Source: Nitrospira sp.
GTDB lineage: Bacteria > Nitrospirota > Nitrospiria > Nitrospirales > Nitrospiraceae
Length of the DNA stretch: 64,000 nt
NCBI GenBank assembly: GCA_024998685.1
Contig: JACOEH010000003.1
Coordinates: forward strand, 1-64,000
Direction of reading: 5' to 3'
A model generated the notes under the pieces. It made no database searches. It saw only the letters and a program-made list of their open reading frames with translations, and was not told where the DNA came from. Made by a program: the position numbers and the translations under genes. Below, piece after piece: positions 7,173 to 15,850 of the stretch (positions are counted from its first letter, which is position 1; each line of letters opens with the position of its first letter).

Positions 7173-9482
7173 TCAAAGCCAATTATTGAGCAACAGAAAG
7201 GGCGACCAGTAGGCCGGATGTTCATAAATCCTGTCGTGCAACAGCTTCAACTGCGCGCGCTGGAGCGCCATGGCTTTCGAGAGGGCGGGATTGCGCAGTT
7301 GCCGGTAAAATTCAGAGATCAAAGTCGCCGACGCTTCATCGTTGATGAACCACAGAGTGGCCAATGCGCTGCGGGCGCCGGCCTTGAGGGCCACCCCGGC
7401 CAGGCCGAGTGCCGCGCGATCATCACCGACGCCGGTTTGGCAAGCGCTCAACGTCAACAGTTCGAGCGGCTCTTGCCGGAACCGAAAGAGGCCGACCAAC
7501 TGATCGAGCGCCTGCATCGTCAATTTCCCATCGAACGTCAGCAGAAACGAATCGTTCACGTCGGTCGAAAACTTGCCATGTGTCCCGATATGCAGGACTC
7601 CATACCCTCCATCACGCAATTCTTGTTCCAGCCTCGGCGTCCGAAAGGCGTCGTTGATGAGTTGATCACCTTTGTAGAGATGCTCGATGGAGGCCATCTC
7701 TTCTGCGACATAGGGAAGGGCGGGAAATCCCTGCACGGATTTTGTGAGGCCGGCCGTGAGGAATCGGAGCTTGTCGCGATTGAGTGGACGTGGATCGGTC
7801 AACGTCAAGCCGGGTGTCATGGCGAGCGCGAACTTGTTGATCAGGAATGATGAGCCGTCATGGAGCGCCGCCAGCGGGATCGTTCGAATGGCGCTGTCCG
7901 GCACAAACACTAACGTCGTGATCTGCGGCGGCGAGAGGTGAGGTTCCAGGGGGCGCACGAGCCAGTCGTACAGCTGCTGCGCATGGGGCAAATATTCACG
8001 GGTCGTACGCTTTTCCACCAGGCGGCGAAACTCCCGGATTTCCTGCGTCAATCGATCAGCCGTCACCGGCACCGAAACACGCGTGAGCCCGGTCGGCACG
8101 CTCAGGAGCAGTTCCAACCGGGAACTGAACATGATGGGGTAGATGACGGCGGTGTCCGACGACAGCCGATCCAACGTGGTAAGGCTGGACCGTACGGCGT
8201 CGACACAATCGTCCTTGAAATAGTCCCGCAACTCGGCCGTTTTATAGGCTTCGATTGCATCGCGAGCTGCCAGCAGATACCTTTCCGCTGCATTTCCGTC
8301 CTCAGTGAGTGATGCCCGCTGCAGCAAAAGGTCGGCCAGCTCGAAGTACATCGGCTTCATGGTTTCTTGGCCGGCGAGTGGACTCTCGGAAGGGGCGCGC
8401 ATCACCTCAATCCGGATCGGTTGGAGCGTGGTTGCCGCTTGTCGGTAGGAGGCGATGGCCTCGTCAAGCCGGCCGGTTGCGGCCAGCTGCCGCCCCAATT
8501 GCCATTGCCATCGGTACAGCGATTCCGGTGCATCCACTGATTGGGCGATGAACAATGCCCGTCTGGTGAGTTGCAACGCTTCGTCCATGCGGAATTCTGT
8601 TTCGTAGAGATGGCCGAGATAGCCGAGGGCATAGGACAGGGTTCTCTTGTCTCCCTGCTCCTCCGCGACCGTGACAGCTTCCTGAAGGACGCCCGCGGTC
8701 CGCAAGAGAAGCGGATCTCTTTCTTGAGGCAGTTGAGAAAGGAGTCGCTGATAGGCCAGCGCAATGCCGATCAATCCGTGGGACTTGTTCCGAGATGGCG
8801 GCACATCCTTCAACTGATGGAGTGCCGCGTCGAGGGTGAAGCGGCTATTAGCCGGTTGGTCGAGTTGGAGGAAGGTCCGCGCGGCATTGGTGCGGGCTGT
8901 CGCCGCGAGCAGGGAGAGGGCGGCATTGTGGGCATGGGTCACACTTTCCTGAAATGCGTCCAGCGCCTCTTTGTCCTGTTGTTTCAACGCGAAAAGAATG
9001 CCGAGATCGTTCAGCGTGGCGGCGAGGAGCGGCGAGGCGTTGTGTGTCCGCGCCGTCGCCGCCGCTTGCTGAAGATAGTCCGATGCCTCGGGAAGTTGCC
9101 GGAGCGTCAGGTATGTCCGTCCCAGATGTCCGAGCAGGGAAGCCTCCACAAGCGGCTCACCGCTTTTTTGCGCCAGCGCGAGCGCCAGTTCGAGGGACTG
9201 AAGCGCCTGTTTGGATTGTCCCAATCCCATTGCGGCTTGAGATGAGAAGACGAGCGCCTCGACCTGTGCCGGACTGTTCCCGGTCCTTTTATAAAACTCT
9301 GCGGCCTGCTTCCAATGGGCCAAGGCCCCGCCAAAATCGCTCCGTTCGAACGCCTGCCCGCCTTGCTGCACCAGGGAGTCTCCGGGAGACGACGTTTGAT
9401 GCGATTCCGATCGCGTGACGGTGAAGAGTTGAACCGTCGCCGACAAGAGGACACAGATGGTCAACACCCTGTATCTCATCAC
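7173..9482 (-). CDS. TPR-repeat protein with C-terminal CHAT protease domain
   Basis: The 769-residue protein has an N-terminal signal/anchor (VLTICVLLSATVQLFTV), tetratricopeptide repeats over about residues 30-340 and a CHAT (caspase-like) domain at the C-terminus. The presumed catalytic dyad is visible as His635 in HIGTHG and Cys681 in SACQTG. The ATG overlaps the stop of the TpsB gene by four bases, so it is co-translated with the secretion genes. By analogy to other CHAT proteins it may cleave a partner on activation. Processing of the TpsA exoprotein is a hypothesis only. Confidence 0.85.
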   Translation of the reverse strand: MMRYRVLTICVLLSATVQLFTVTRSESHQTSSPGDSLVQQGGQAFERSDFGGALAHWKQAAEFYKRTGNSPAQVEALVFSSQAAMGLGQSKQALQSLELALALAQKSGEPLVEASLLGHLGRTYLTLRQLPEASDYLQQAAATARTHNASPLLAATLNDLGILFALKQQDKEALDAFQESVTHAHNAALSLLAATARTNAARTFLQLDQPANSRFTLDAALHQLKDVPPSRNKSHGLIGIALAYQRLLSQLPQERDPLLLRTAGVLQEAVTVAEEQGDKRTLSYALGYLGHLYETEFRMDEALQLTRRALFIAQSVDAPESLYRWQWQLGRQLAATGRLDEAIASYRQAATTLQPIRIEVMRAPSESPLAGQETMKPMYFELADLLLQRASLTEDGNAAERYLLAARDAIEAYKTAELRDYFKDDCVDAVRSSLTTLDRLSSDTAVIYPIMFSSRLELLLSVPTGLTRVSVPVTADRLTQEIREFRRLVEKRTTREYLPHAQQLYDWLVRPLEPHLSPPQITTLVFVPDSAIRTIPLAALHDGSSFLINKFALAMTPGLTLTDPRPLNRDKLRFLTAGLTKSVQGFPALPYVAEEMASIEHLYKGDQLINDAFRTPRLEQELRDGGYGVLHIGTHGKFSTDVNDSFLLTFDGKLTMQALDQLVGLFRFRQEPLELLTLSACQTGVGDDRAALGLAGVALKAGARSALATLWFINDEASATLISEFYRQLRNPALSKAMALQRAQLKLLHDRIYEHPAYWSPFLLLNNWL

Positions 9483-11278
9483 AAAGCCTGCACGACGACC
9501 TGAAGATGAATCCCATGGTCTTGGAGGTTGCCGGCAGGATGGGGTACATGATTGAGCGGCACTCCCCAGTAGAGTTCGAACCTGGCTCGGTCTCGGGGCA
9601 GCACGTTCCAGCGCATGCCGAGACCGACGCTGGCCAGTGTCTCGGGGGCGGGGGTGCTGGTGCGTGACAGCCAGGCTCGTCCCAGGTCGACGAATTGGGC
9701 GAACTGAAGCATATCCTCACCGCCGGCGAACTTAAGGAGGGGAATCCGGCTTTCCAGCGAAGCAAGGAAGCCGTTATCCCGCACCAGCGTGTTTTCCCGA
9801 TAGCCGCGCACGCTGAACCGCCCGCCCACCGGAATCTGCTCAAGTGGAAACAACCGATTGTTGCTCAACTGAAGATCGAGCCGTCCCAGAATCTGCCATC
9901 CGCCCAAATAGTCCAGCCGTTTCACCGCCTGCGCTTGTCCGAGCCACGATACAAAGCGGCCGCTCGGCAACGGCTCACCGCCGGCAGTGGTCGCATCGCG
10001 CGAGTTGATCGTCGCGCCCAGCACATCGATACCGACACTGACGCGGGAACGGAGAGCGATCACGGACGAAGCAGTCCGGTGCTGGTATTCTTGGATGAAC
10101 CGGAGCGCGCTGACGGCGCTCACGCCGGTATCGGACGATCCGGGAATAAATCGGAACGGTTGGCCGGGTAAGTCGAAGGCCGAGGTGATCTTGTTGTACA
10201 AATGCTCGCCGGTGATCGCGACCGCCAGTTCGTCGGTCAGGCTTCGATAGATCGGATGCCGCAGTGTGAAGCTGAAGATTTCCGATTCAGAATTCAAATC
10301 CAGCGCTCGAAATTGGTCGGAGACGACGACAAATTCATTCCGTCGATAAGAGGCGGTGAAGGTCGTGTCGTACCGGTTCAACGGCAGGGTATAGGACGTG
10401 TCGATGATCGGGTGCACCCCGCGCGATCCTCCGTAGGTGATGCTGAAGGGATCTCCATGGCCTGTGACATTTTGATGGGCGAGGGTGATCAGGCCGCGCT
10501 CCGCGCCGACAATCGGCGTCTGGTAGTTATTGAAATCCAACCAGACCTTCCAGGGGCGGGCCTCTCGCATTTTCACGGTTAAGATGCTCTCGCCACGCTG
10601 GTCGCCGGGACGGAGATCGGCGTTGATCCGTTCGATGCGGGCATCTCGCTGCAGCAGTTGCAGTCGCTCTTGGAGAGGCTCGATCTTCAGCGGAGGCCCC
10701 GCGCCCAGCATGAGGCGATCGCCCAAGTAGCTGCGTCGAAACCAGTTATTGCCCTCGACGTCGATGCGCGACAGTGCTCCCTCGATGATCTGTATCTGAA
10801 TCACCCCATCTTTCACGTCCTGATCGGGAATGACGGCGCCGGAGGTGATATAGCCGTTGTTGATGTACAAGAGCGTGAGCGCGAGCCGGAGCCGCTCTAA
10901 ATCCTCAGTGGTCAACGTGCGATTTTCATAAGGCGTGGTCACTGCCTTGATCTCCGAGTCCGGGAATACGGTATTTCCGGTGACCTGGATCGCATTGACA
11001 AATACGCGTACCTGGCCGAGTTCCTTCTGAACGTCACCCTCCGGCGGCGCCGGCACCGGTGGGAGTGTGAGACTAGGCGGAGGTGTCGGCGGCTTGAATT
11101 CTTTCTTCAGCGGCGCACGCGGTTCACCGGATCGGAGTGTGGGGTCGAAAATTGGGGGAACCGCTTGTGCGAACAGTGGTGAAGGTTGTGGGATACTCGT
11201 CATGACGAGTCCTGCGAGGAAAAAGGCGATGAAGCGACGCCGGTCCCATGGTGCCGCACCGCCGACCTTTATTCTCAT
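9479..11278 (-). CDS. TpsB outer-membrane translocator (ShlB/FhaC/HecB family)
   Basis: This 599-residue protein has an export signal (FIAFFLAGLVMTSIP...FAQA), a proline-rich linker, POTRA-type domains at about 85-240 (VTGNTVFPDSEI, YINNGYITSGAVIPDQ, IQIIEGALSRIDVEGN) and a C-terminal beta-barrel that includes the VRGY motif (RFSVRGYRENTLVRDNGF). This is the pore of two-partner secretion. It overlaps both the TpsA gene (ATGA) and the CHAT gene by four bases, which makes the order TpsA-TpsB-CHAT-DUF928 one operon. Confidence 0.9.
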   Translation of the reverse strand: MRIKVGGAAPWDRRRFIAFFLAGLVMTSIPQPSPLFAQAVPPIFDPTLRSGEPRAPLKKEFKPPTPPPSLTLPPVPAPPEGDVQKELGQVRVFVNAIQVTGNTVFPDSEIKAVTTPYENRTLTTEDLERLRLALTLLYINNGYITSGAVIPDQDVKDGVIQIQIIEGALSRIDVEGNNWFRRSYLGDRLMLGAGPPLKIEPLQERLQLLQRDARIERINADLRPGDQRGESILTVKMREARPWKVWLDFNNYQTPIVGAERGLITLAHQNVTGHGDPFSITYGGSRGVHPIIDTSYTLPLNRYDTTFTASYRRNEFVVVSDQFRALDLNSESEIFSFTLRHPIYRSLTDELAVAITGEHLYNKITSAFDLPGQPFRFIPGSSDTGVSAVSALRFIQEYQHRTASSVIALRSRVSVGIDVLGATINSRDATTAGGEPLPSGRFVSWLGQAQAVKRLDYLGGWQILGRLDLQLSNNRLFPLEQIPVGGRFSVRGYRENTLVRDNGFLASLESRIPLLKFAGGEDMLQFAQFVDLGRAWLSRTSTPAPETLASVGLGMRWNVLPRDRARFELYWGVPLNHVPHPAGNLQDHGIHLQVVVQAL

Positions 11279-14118
11279 GAGCGGCAGCTTGTGAGCCGAT
11301 CAATCCCAAACGTCCGAACCAAGAATCCGGGCGGCGTCAGCCGTCGCAGTGACAGGACCGCTGTCTCGGTCTGAGGTGCGACCATCGGCGGCGACCCATT
11401 TAACTCTTTCCTTCTCACCATCGGACCAGACGCATGTTCCGTATCCTCTCCCGTCCAGTGTTCCATCGACACCGGGCTACTGAGCCACCCCCCTGGTTCG
11501 GAGGGGAGTGCGTCGCGTCCGGCAACAATAAAGGTGCTCTGCTCCCCGCCGGCCAGCGCGACGCAACGGCTTTGCAACAAGGCCTGAATTTCGCTCGGTT
11601 TCGACGCGAGCTGTGCGACCGTGCCGCTCAGATTCGAGGTCGAGGATTGAATCGATACCCTCCCGCTCTGGCCAAACTGTGATGACGCATTGATGAGACT
11701 GGTCGAATCCTGTAAGAACCGAGGGGTCGTAATCGTGATATCTCCGCCATTTCCTCGCACAGCCTGTGCAAAAATCTTGCTGTTGTTTTGGACAATAACT
11801 TCGTTCGGATCAATCGAGATTCTTCCGCTGTCTCCTGAACCATCGAGCACCGATGTGCTGATACGGCCATTCGCGAGTTGAATCCGATCCTTTGCTATGA
11901 CTTCGATGTTGCCGCCTCTCGCTGTCATTGCCTCTGTTGTAATCTTGCTGTCTTGTACGCTGAGTTGCTTGCCAGCGTCGATCTTGATATTGCCTGCGTT
12001 TGCCGGTCCTGTGCTGCTGGCTGTGATCGAACCGCCATTGGTCAGCGCCACCTGATCCGTCGCGTTCACAGTGATCGAGCCGCCTATTGCGCGCGAATCG
12101 GTCCCTGTTGTTGAGGCCGAGATGATTCCGCCATTTTGAATCGTGAGAGTTTTTGCCGACAGATTGATCGATCCACCAACGCCTGTGCCTTCCGTGTTGG
12201 CGAAGATTCCGCTCCCTTGGCCATCGATCATTACGGAACTTTTAGAATCTAGGCCTTGAATAGTAATGTCTCCTCCAGGGCCAGTGGGAATGATTCCCTG
12301 GGGAAGTTTTCCGAGAGGAGGAGCAAAAGCACTTCCGCTCTTGATTTGGCTCCCGTCCAATAGTTGGAGCGTGTCAGTAAAAATCTTGAGCTGTCCACCG
12401 GTCCCTGCGGAGAAGGTTTCGCTGCTGATGAGGCTTCCTTGAGTCGCAACAATATTTTTAGCCGTGAGCGTAATGTCTCCAGCCTGAGCCGTAGTAATAG
12501 GACTGAGAGCGCTGGTGACAAATAAGGAACCTCCTAAGGAACTTCCTGACATCGTCAAATTGTCAGAAAGTGCTACCGTGATACCGTCTGGCTTGAACCG
12601 GCTAAAATTATCAATACCTAGTAATCCACTCTTCGTGAGCAAGTTCCGAGCTGTAATTTGGACGTGACCGCCTCCACTACTTTGAGATCCTACACGACTG
12701 AAAACACCTGCCACATCCAGGGTGATATCTCCTTCTGGGGCCGACGCGGTGACGGCACCTGTCTTTCCACTGCTGTTCCATGTTTGAGATGATGCCCAGG
12801 TAGAAAGCCCAGTCATCAGAATGTTACCGTGCGCGCTTGTCAGTTCCACATGACCTGCGTTCCCTGGCGCGAGGATAGGCGAAGCCTCAGTTCCATCAAG
12901 GGTAGCCCCAGAAGTTGACTCAATTTGTACCTGGTTAATCAGTTGGAGATCGCCCGTTGTTCGTAGAGCAATATTGCCTGCATCACCGCTCCCGTTTGTC
13001 CGAGCCCAAACATTCACTGGGACTCCTGTCTGCGTCTGAGAAAGTGGATCAGCGTCCCCTATGAGTTGTAGGCGATCGGCAACAAGCTGGATGTCAGGAC
13101 CCCGATCCGCTGAGAAGGTTCGGCTGACGATCGAACTGCCTGGGGCTAGAAGAATGGTATCTTGGTTTGATGCGACGGCACTAGGGGACAGGTGCATTGT
13201 AGTATCAAGGACCGCGGTTTGAACTTCTAGAACCAATTGGCCACCACGGATTGATATCTTCCCATTCCCAGTTTGGCTGAAATCCACTGTTGAGCCTGAT
13301 GTGAAGTGGGCGGATCCGTACGACCTAAACGACGTGCCATTGATGTTTGGTGCAGCCGTAAGGTCCTGTAGAAATTCGCCAGGAGACTTTGCGGTCGCTA
13401 GGTTGATTTGCCCGTTCGGCGTTGAAAGGTGAGCGGGTTGGATCGTTCCATTCTCCAGCGCTCCGTTCTGAATCGTAATATTGCCGCCGATGAGCGAGAT
13501 CCCTTGTCCTTCTGGCACCGTTAGCTGGCCGCCTTGGACAGTGATAGCTGCAGGACTCGCCCCGAGGAACCCAAAGGCGTCTACGGGAGCGCTCGTCAAT
13601 AGGCTTGTCTGCGCCGGATTTGCATGGAAAATGCCCGCGTTGGAACCGCCAATTTTGTCCAGGCGCAAATAGTCGGCCGTTGTAAAGGTGACTGACCCTC
13701 CGACGTTCAGTGATGCAGTGGGGCCAAAGACAATGCCAGCCGGATTCATCAGAAACAGGTTGGCATTGCCAAACCCCGTGGTTTGAATGGTGCCGAAAAT
13801 ATTTGAGACGTTTCCGCCAGTGACACGACCGAGGATATTAGAGGTGGCCGAGCCTGAATCATTTAAAAAGTTCGCGATGTTGTTATTGGGGACACCGAAC
13901 TCACCGAAGCTGTGGAACAAGTTTGTTCCCGATCTGGTTCCTCCTGTGATGTTGTACTGTACGCTTCCATGAGGGGGAGTGGCAGAAATGTTGACATGTG
14001 TATTGAGTCCTGATGGTGTAATGAGAGCTGCGGCCTGGATCAAGCCTGGAGGAATGCAAAAAACTGTTACCGAGAAAACCGTGCAGATGACCCACCTGAT
14101 GATCATTGGTCTACACAC
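11275..14118 (-). CDS. TpsA filamentous haemagglutinin-like exoprotein
   Basis: This 947-residue secreted protein has a signal peptide (VICTVFSVTVFCIPPGLIQA), then a TPS domain with the diagnostic NLFLMNPAGIVFGP and FHSFGEFGV, followed by a long beta-helical region of short G/N/S/T-rich repeats. It would be exported through the barrel encoded next to it. The frame opens with GTG at 14118; an ATG at 14106 (residue 5) is an alternative, and neither has a strong Shine-Dalgarno sequence. At this length it is small for an adhesin. The C-terminus is low in repeats and its role is unknown. Confidence 0.88.
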   Translation of the reverse strand: MCRPMIIRWVICTVFSVTVFCIPPGLIQAAALITPSGLNTHVNISATPPHGSVQYNITGGTRSGTNLFHSFGEFGVPNNNIANFLNDSGSATSNILGRVTGGNVSNIFGTIQTTGFGNANLFLMNPAGIVFGPTASLNVGGSVTFTTADYLRLDKIGGSNAGIFHANPAQTSLLTSAPVDAFGFLGASPAAITVQGGQLTVPEGQGISLIGGNITIQNGALENGTIQPAHLSTPNGQINLATAKSPGEFLQDLTAAPNINGTSFRSYGSAHFTSGSTVDFSQTGNGKISIRGGQLVLEVQTAVLDTTMHLSPSAVASNQDTILLAPGSSIVSRTFSADRGPDIQLVADRLQLIGDADPLSQTQTGVPVNVWARTNGSGDAGNIALRTTGDLQLINQVQIESTSGATLDGTEASPILAPGNAGHVELTSAHGNILMTGLSTWASSQTWNSSGKTGAVTASAPEGDITLDVAGVFSRVGSQSSGGGHVQITARNLLTKSGLLGIDNFSRFKPDGITVALSDNLTMSGSSLGGSLFVTSALSPITTAQAGDITLTAKNIVATQGSLISSETFSAGTGGQLKIFTDTLQLLDGSQIKSGSAFAPPLGKLPQGIIPTGPGGDITIQGLDSKSSVMIDGQGSGIFANTEGTGVGGSINLSAKTLTIQNGGIISASTTGTDSRAIGGSITVNATDQVALTNGGSITASSTGPANAGNIKIDAGKQLSVQDSKITTEAMTARGGNIEVIAKDRIQLANGRISTSVLDGSGDSGRISIDPNEVIVQNNSKIFAQAVRGNGGDITITTPRFLQDSTSLINASSQFGQSGRVSIQSSTSNLSGTVAQLASKPSEIQALLQSRCVALAGGEQSTFIVAGRDALPSEPGGWLSSPVSMEHWTGEDTEHASGPMVRRKELNGSPPMVAPQTETAVLSLRRLTPPGFLVRTFGIDRLTSCRS

Positions 14119-14384
14119 ATGAACCTGTAAGTCTGAGCACGTATGTAAATTTCCCTGCCTTTTACTGACAGAGGCAGAAATCTATCAGAATCAAGCTGCG
14201 CATCTTCTCTGTTCATATTGCATTGGCAAACGACGTATCGTCTGAAGACCATTTCATCAATATCGAGTGCGGGCACCCACGCGGTGGAACAGTGCGTCTT
14301 GTAATGCGCAGGTGTGGATTTTTGCTATTTCACGCATCACAGTCTACCGAGAAACTTAAGGAGGCCTTGCTCATGCTCCAGCAT

Positions 14385-14903
14385 TTATTTGAGAACCCCG
14401 GCATTTACATCTATTATTTGGGATATAGTGTCCTCTATTGTGCGCTTAGACCGCTGCGCGTCCTTGAGGGCTAACTCCTTGAGCGCTCGTGTTTCGAATA
14501 CCTCATTGTATGCGGATATCCCGTATCGTGACGTCGTAGGCTTTTCTGTATCAACCACAGGGTGCCGATGAAAAGAGATGAAATCCATGACCATCGAATC
14601 TACCAGATTCGGCCGTCCTGGCCTCACAATGATCAACCCATAGTGCTGAGTCTTGCCTTTGGGCTGATACTCGGCTTCTTTCTCTAAGACCTGCCTCGCA
14701 TAATCGTCTACGGCACATTCAAAATACTTTTGACGTTTCTCGAGTTCATAAGTGATGATACGTGCCTTATACTCACCTTCCTCTTTTTTCCCATTCTTAG
14801 GAAGTTTTATTAGTGTAATAGAACCTTCAACAACCGAATTGATAGCGAAGGGTTTCTCTCGTTTTCCCTCTCCCTCGTACCATCTCCATATCGAACATCC
14901 CAT
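14385..14903 (-). CDS. Hypothetical protein, 172 aa
   Basis: The start is well supported: AAGGAGGT lies eight bases before the ATG at 14903. The product is hydrophilic, with mixed charge (GKREKPFAINSVVEGSITLI, ELEKRQKYFECAVDDYARQV) and no signal peptide or transmembrane helix. I do not recognise the family. It sits 266 bp upstream of the two-partner secretion operon on the same strand and could share its regulation. Confidence 0.6.
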   Translation of the reverse strand: MGCSIWRWYEGEGKREKPFAINSVVEGSITLIKLPKNGKKEEGEYKARIITYELEKRQKYFECAVDDYARQVLEKEAEYQPKGKTQHYGLIIVRPGRPNLVDSMVMDFISFHRHPVVDTEKPTTSRYGISAYNEVFETRALKELALKDAQRSKRTIEDTISQIIDVNAGVLK

Positions 14904-15530
14904 CGCAACACCTCCTTGTTAAGAGTTCTGAACCCGGTGAAAATTCTACCCATCTTGTCCGCTCCAATGCTCACCCGTCGAATCACATTGGCCAATGTGA
15001 CCTGTGTGGAAGCATTCCGTCTTGCCAAGCCCACGATGCTTGTAAGACTTCCGTCTACACGCTCCGAGCGCGTAGTATTCTTGTTGCTTATTTTGCGCAA
15101 TACCCCTTTCCGGTGATTCCGGTTTCCTTCATCGTCCCGTGCGGAAAGTTCTAACTAATATGACCCAGCAGGCCAAGATTCCATATTGTTCTGCTTGGCT
15201 ATGTCGGACTTGGTTCATTTCAACCAGCACAACCACATATTTGTCCCTAAGTTAAGACTACTGCAGCAATGTCACTGAGCTTATGCCGGGCACTGCGTTC
15301 AAGAAAATGATGACTAACATCCACATGATGCCTGCCCTTCCTGCCATCCTCACAATCACGGGACTGATTGGCCCTACTGCTCTGCTCGCACCAGCAAAAG
15401 ACGGGCCACCAACGGCAACATTGATGTATGCACTCACAGAAACAGGCGCTAGTGCTTGATCAGTGCGCCGATGCCGTGTTTGATGTGTCCGAAAAAAAGT
15501 CCTATATGTGTTTGAGAGAAGGAGGTGGGG
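14904..15530. other. Intergenic region without a convincing gene
   Basis: The only other candidate here is the 50-codon frame at 15307-15459, listed separately. The longer frame on the minus strand (14810-15100) has no ribosome-binding site and overlaps the start of the well-supported gene ending at 14903. Confidence 0.5.
15307..15459 (+). CDS. Possible 50-aa secreted or membrane peptide
   Basis: The frame opens with ATG-ATG at 15307 and encodes a basic-poor start followed by a hydrophobic run (MPALPAILTITGLIGPTALL) and a short polar tail. This looks like a signal peptide with a very short mature part. There is no good Shine-Dalgarno sequence, so it may be chance. Confidence 0.22.
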   Translation: MMTNIHMMPALPAILTITGLIGPTALLAPAKDGPPTATLMYALTETGASA

Positions 15531-15569
15531 TGAATCTAAAGAGATTCACCATGAATCTAATTCGATTCA
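15531..15569. promoter_or_regulatory. Paired palindromes TGAATC-N6-GATTCA upstream of haem peroxidase
   Basis: There are two perfect sites, 15531-15548 and 15552-15569, with centres 21 bp apart. The first extends to 8-bp arms (GGTGAATC...GATTCACC). Sequence and spacing match the sites at 6341-6379, linking this gene to the same sigma-54 activator. Confidence 0.72.
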
Positions 15570-15695
15570 CCGATGGTCTCTATCCAAACATGCGCGCATG
15601 GGTTGGGGTAAGTAATTTTGGTGAATATTTCCTTGCACGGTCAATCTAGGAGCGAAGCCGCATTGTCTTTTAGCATAGTCGGCATGATTCATGCT

Positions 15696-15711
15696 GGGTA
15701 CCGTTCCCGCT
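15696..15711 (+). promoter_or_regulatory. Candidate sigma-54 promoter of haem peroxidase gene
   Basis: The sequence GGGTACCGTTCCCGCT has GG-N10-GC spacing and shares the GGTAC core with the candidates at 6261 and 44304, but it lacks the TT before GC. It lies 127 bp downstream of the paired palindromes and 140 bp before the gene start. Confidence 0.35.
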
Positions 15712-15850
15712 TAGTGTTGGCATTGACAGAGGGCGCCTCATTAAGTTTTGGTGTCACCAGCGCATCATGGCTCTGCATGTTCGCTTTCGCATGTCTCCGC
15801 CACTCCTGGAGCGATGTGTTTTCGATGTATTGAACGAACGGAGGTCAAAC

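Noticed and set aside
14810..15100. Minus-strand frame of 96 codons
   Set aside because: It overlaps the start of a gene with a strong ribosome-binding site and has none of its own.
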